A stretch of DNA of 64,000 nucleotides from Adiantum capillus-veneris (Eukaryota; Streptophyta; Polypodiopsida; Polypodiales; Pteridaceae). Made by a program: the position numbers and the translations under genes. Position 1 is the first letter of the stretch; the number at the start of each line of letters is the position of its first letter. Location of the stretch: the NCBI GenBank assembly GCA_014529385.2, contig CM043947.1, forward strand, positions 128,385,391 to 128,449,390, in the 5' to 3' direction. Shown here piece by piece: positions 63,991-64,000 of the stretch. The notes below the pieces were generated by a model. That model was not told where the DNA came from, made no database searches, and saw only the letters and a program-made list of their open reading frames with translations.

Positions 63991-64000
63991 GAATCCAAAC

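Overview
The window looks like repeat-dense nuclear DNA from a land plant with a large genome. I see no intact host gene, rRNA, tRNA, CRISPR array or bacterial-type operon. The plant assignment rests on Ty1/copia and Ty3/gypsy elements, on a primer-binding site matching plant initiator-Met tRNA at three places plus a one-mismatch fourth, on two CACTA (En/Spm) DNA transposons with DUF4216-type proteins, on non-LTR reverse transcriptases, on Helitron traces, and on very long (CT/GA)n, (TG/CA)n, C and G tracts. The style of the LINE and gypsy proteins made me think of a fern or other early-diverging lineage, but that is a guess. Nearly every reading frame is decayed by stops and frameshifts.

Layout. 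1-2100: minus-strand gypsy gag with a primer-binding site and an LTR carrying a TATA box. 2.2-4.7 kb: microsatellite and two doubtful exon-like stretches. 4.7-5.5 kb: terminal piece of an LTR element (276-bp LTR plus initiator-Met site). 6.3-9.3 kb: probable minus-strand gypsy relic: gag start, a 152-bp tandem array as leader, and an LTR-like TATA segment. 10.4-15.5 kb: minus-strand gypsy gag-protease with several zinc knuckles, ending at another initiator-Met site. 15.6-16.9 kb: plus-strand LINE relic. 17.2-19.6 kb: minus-strand gypsy pol. 19.6-25.3 kb: copia gag scrap, then plus-strand gypsy RNase H-integrase split by a 1.3-kb element flanked by TTAA, then a long 3' LTR with 97-bp repeats. 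25.4-31.8 kb: PIF1-helicase scrap, duplications, minisatellites and a decayed unknown coding stretch. 31.9-39.6 kb: a copia element (gag start, leader, initiator-Met-like site, LTR) split by CACTA element 1 (33009-38747, AAA target duplication). 39.6-47.5 kb: microsatellites, minus-strand LINE reverse transcriptase, AT-rich repeats and a possible Helitron end. 47567-55867: minus-strand copia element with both LTRs, carrying CACTA element 2 in place of its reverse transcriptase. 56-60.7 kb: microsatellite field with a 1.15-kb tandem duplication and a 59-bp perfect hairpin. 60.7-64 kb: two converging decayed spliced genes of a family I do not recognise.

How the parts relate. This is a nest of insertions: CACTA 1 in a copia leader, CACTA 2 in a copia pol gene, and a TTAA-flanked element in a gypsy integrase; a LINE relic directly abuts an LTR element. 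The most unusual content is inside the CACTA elements. Both carry approximately 173-bp tandem arrays with hairpin-forming units, share a short sequence motif, and share a conserved intron position in their second gene. The right-end convergent gene pair is the best candidate for something undescribed.
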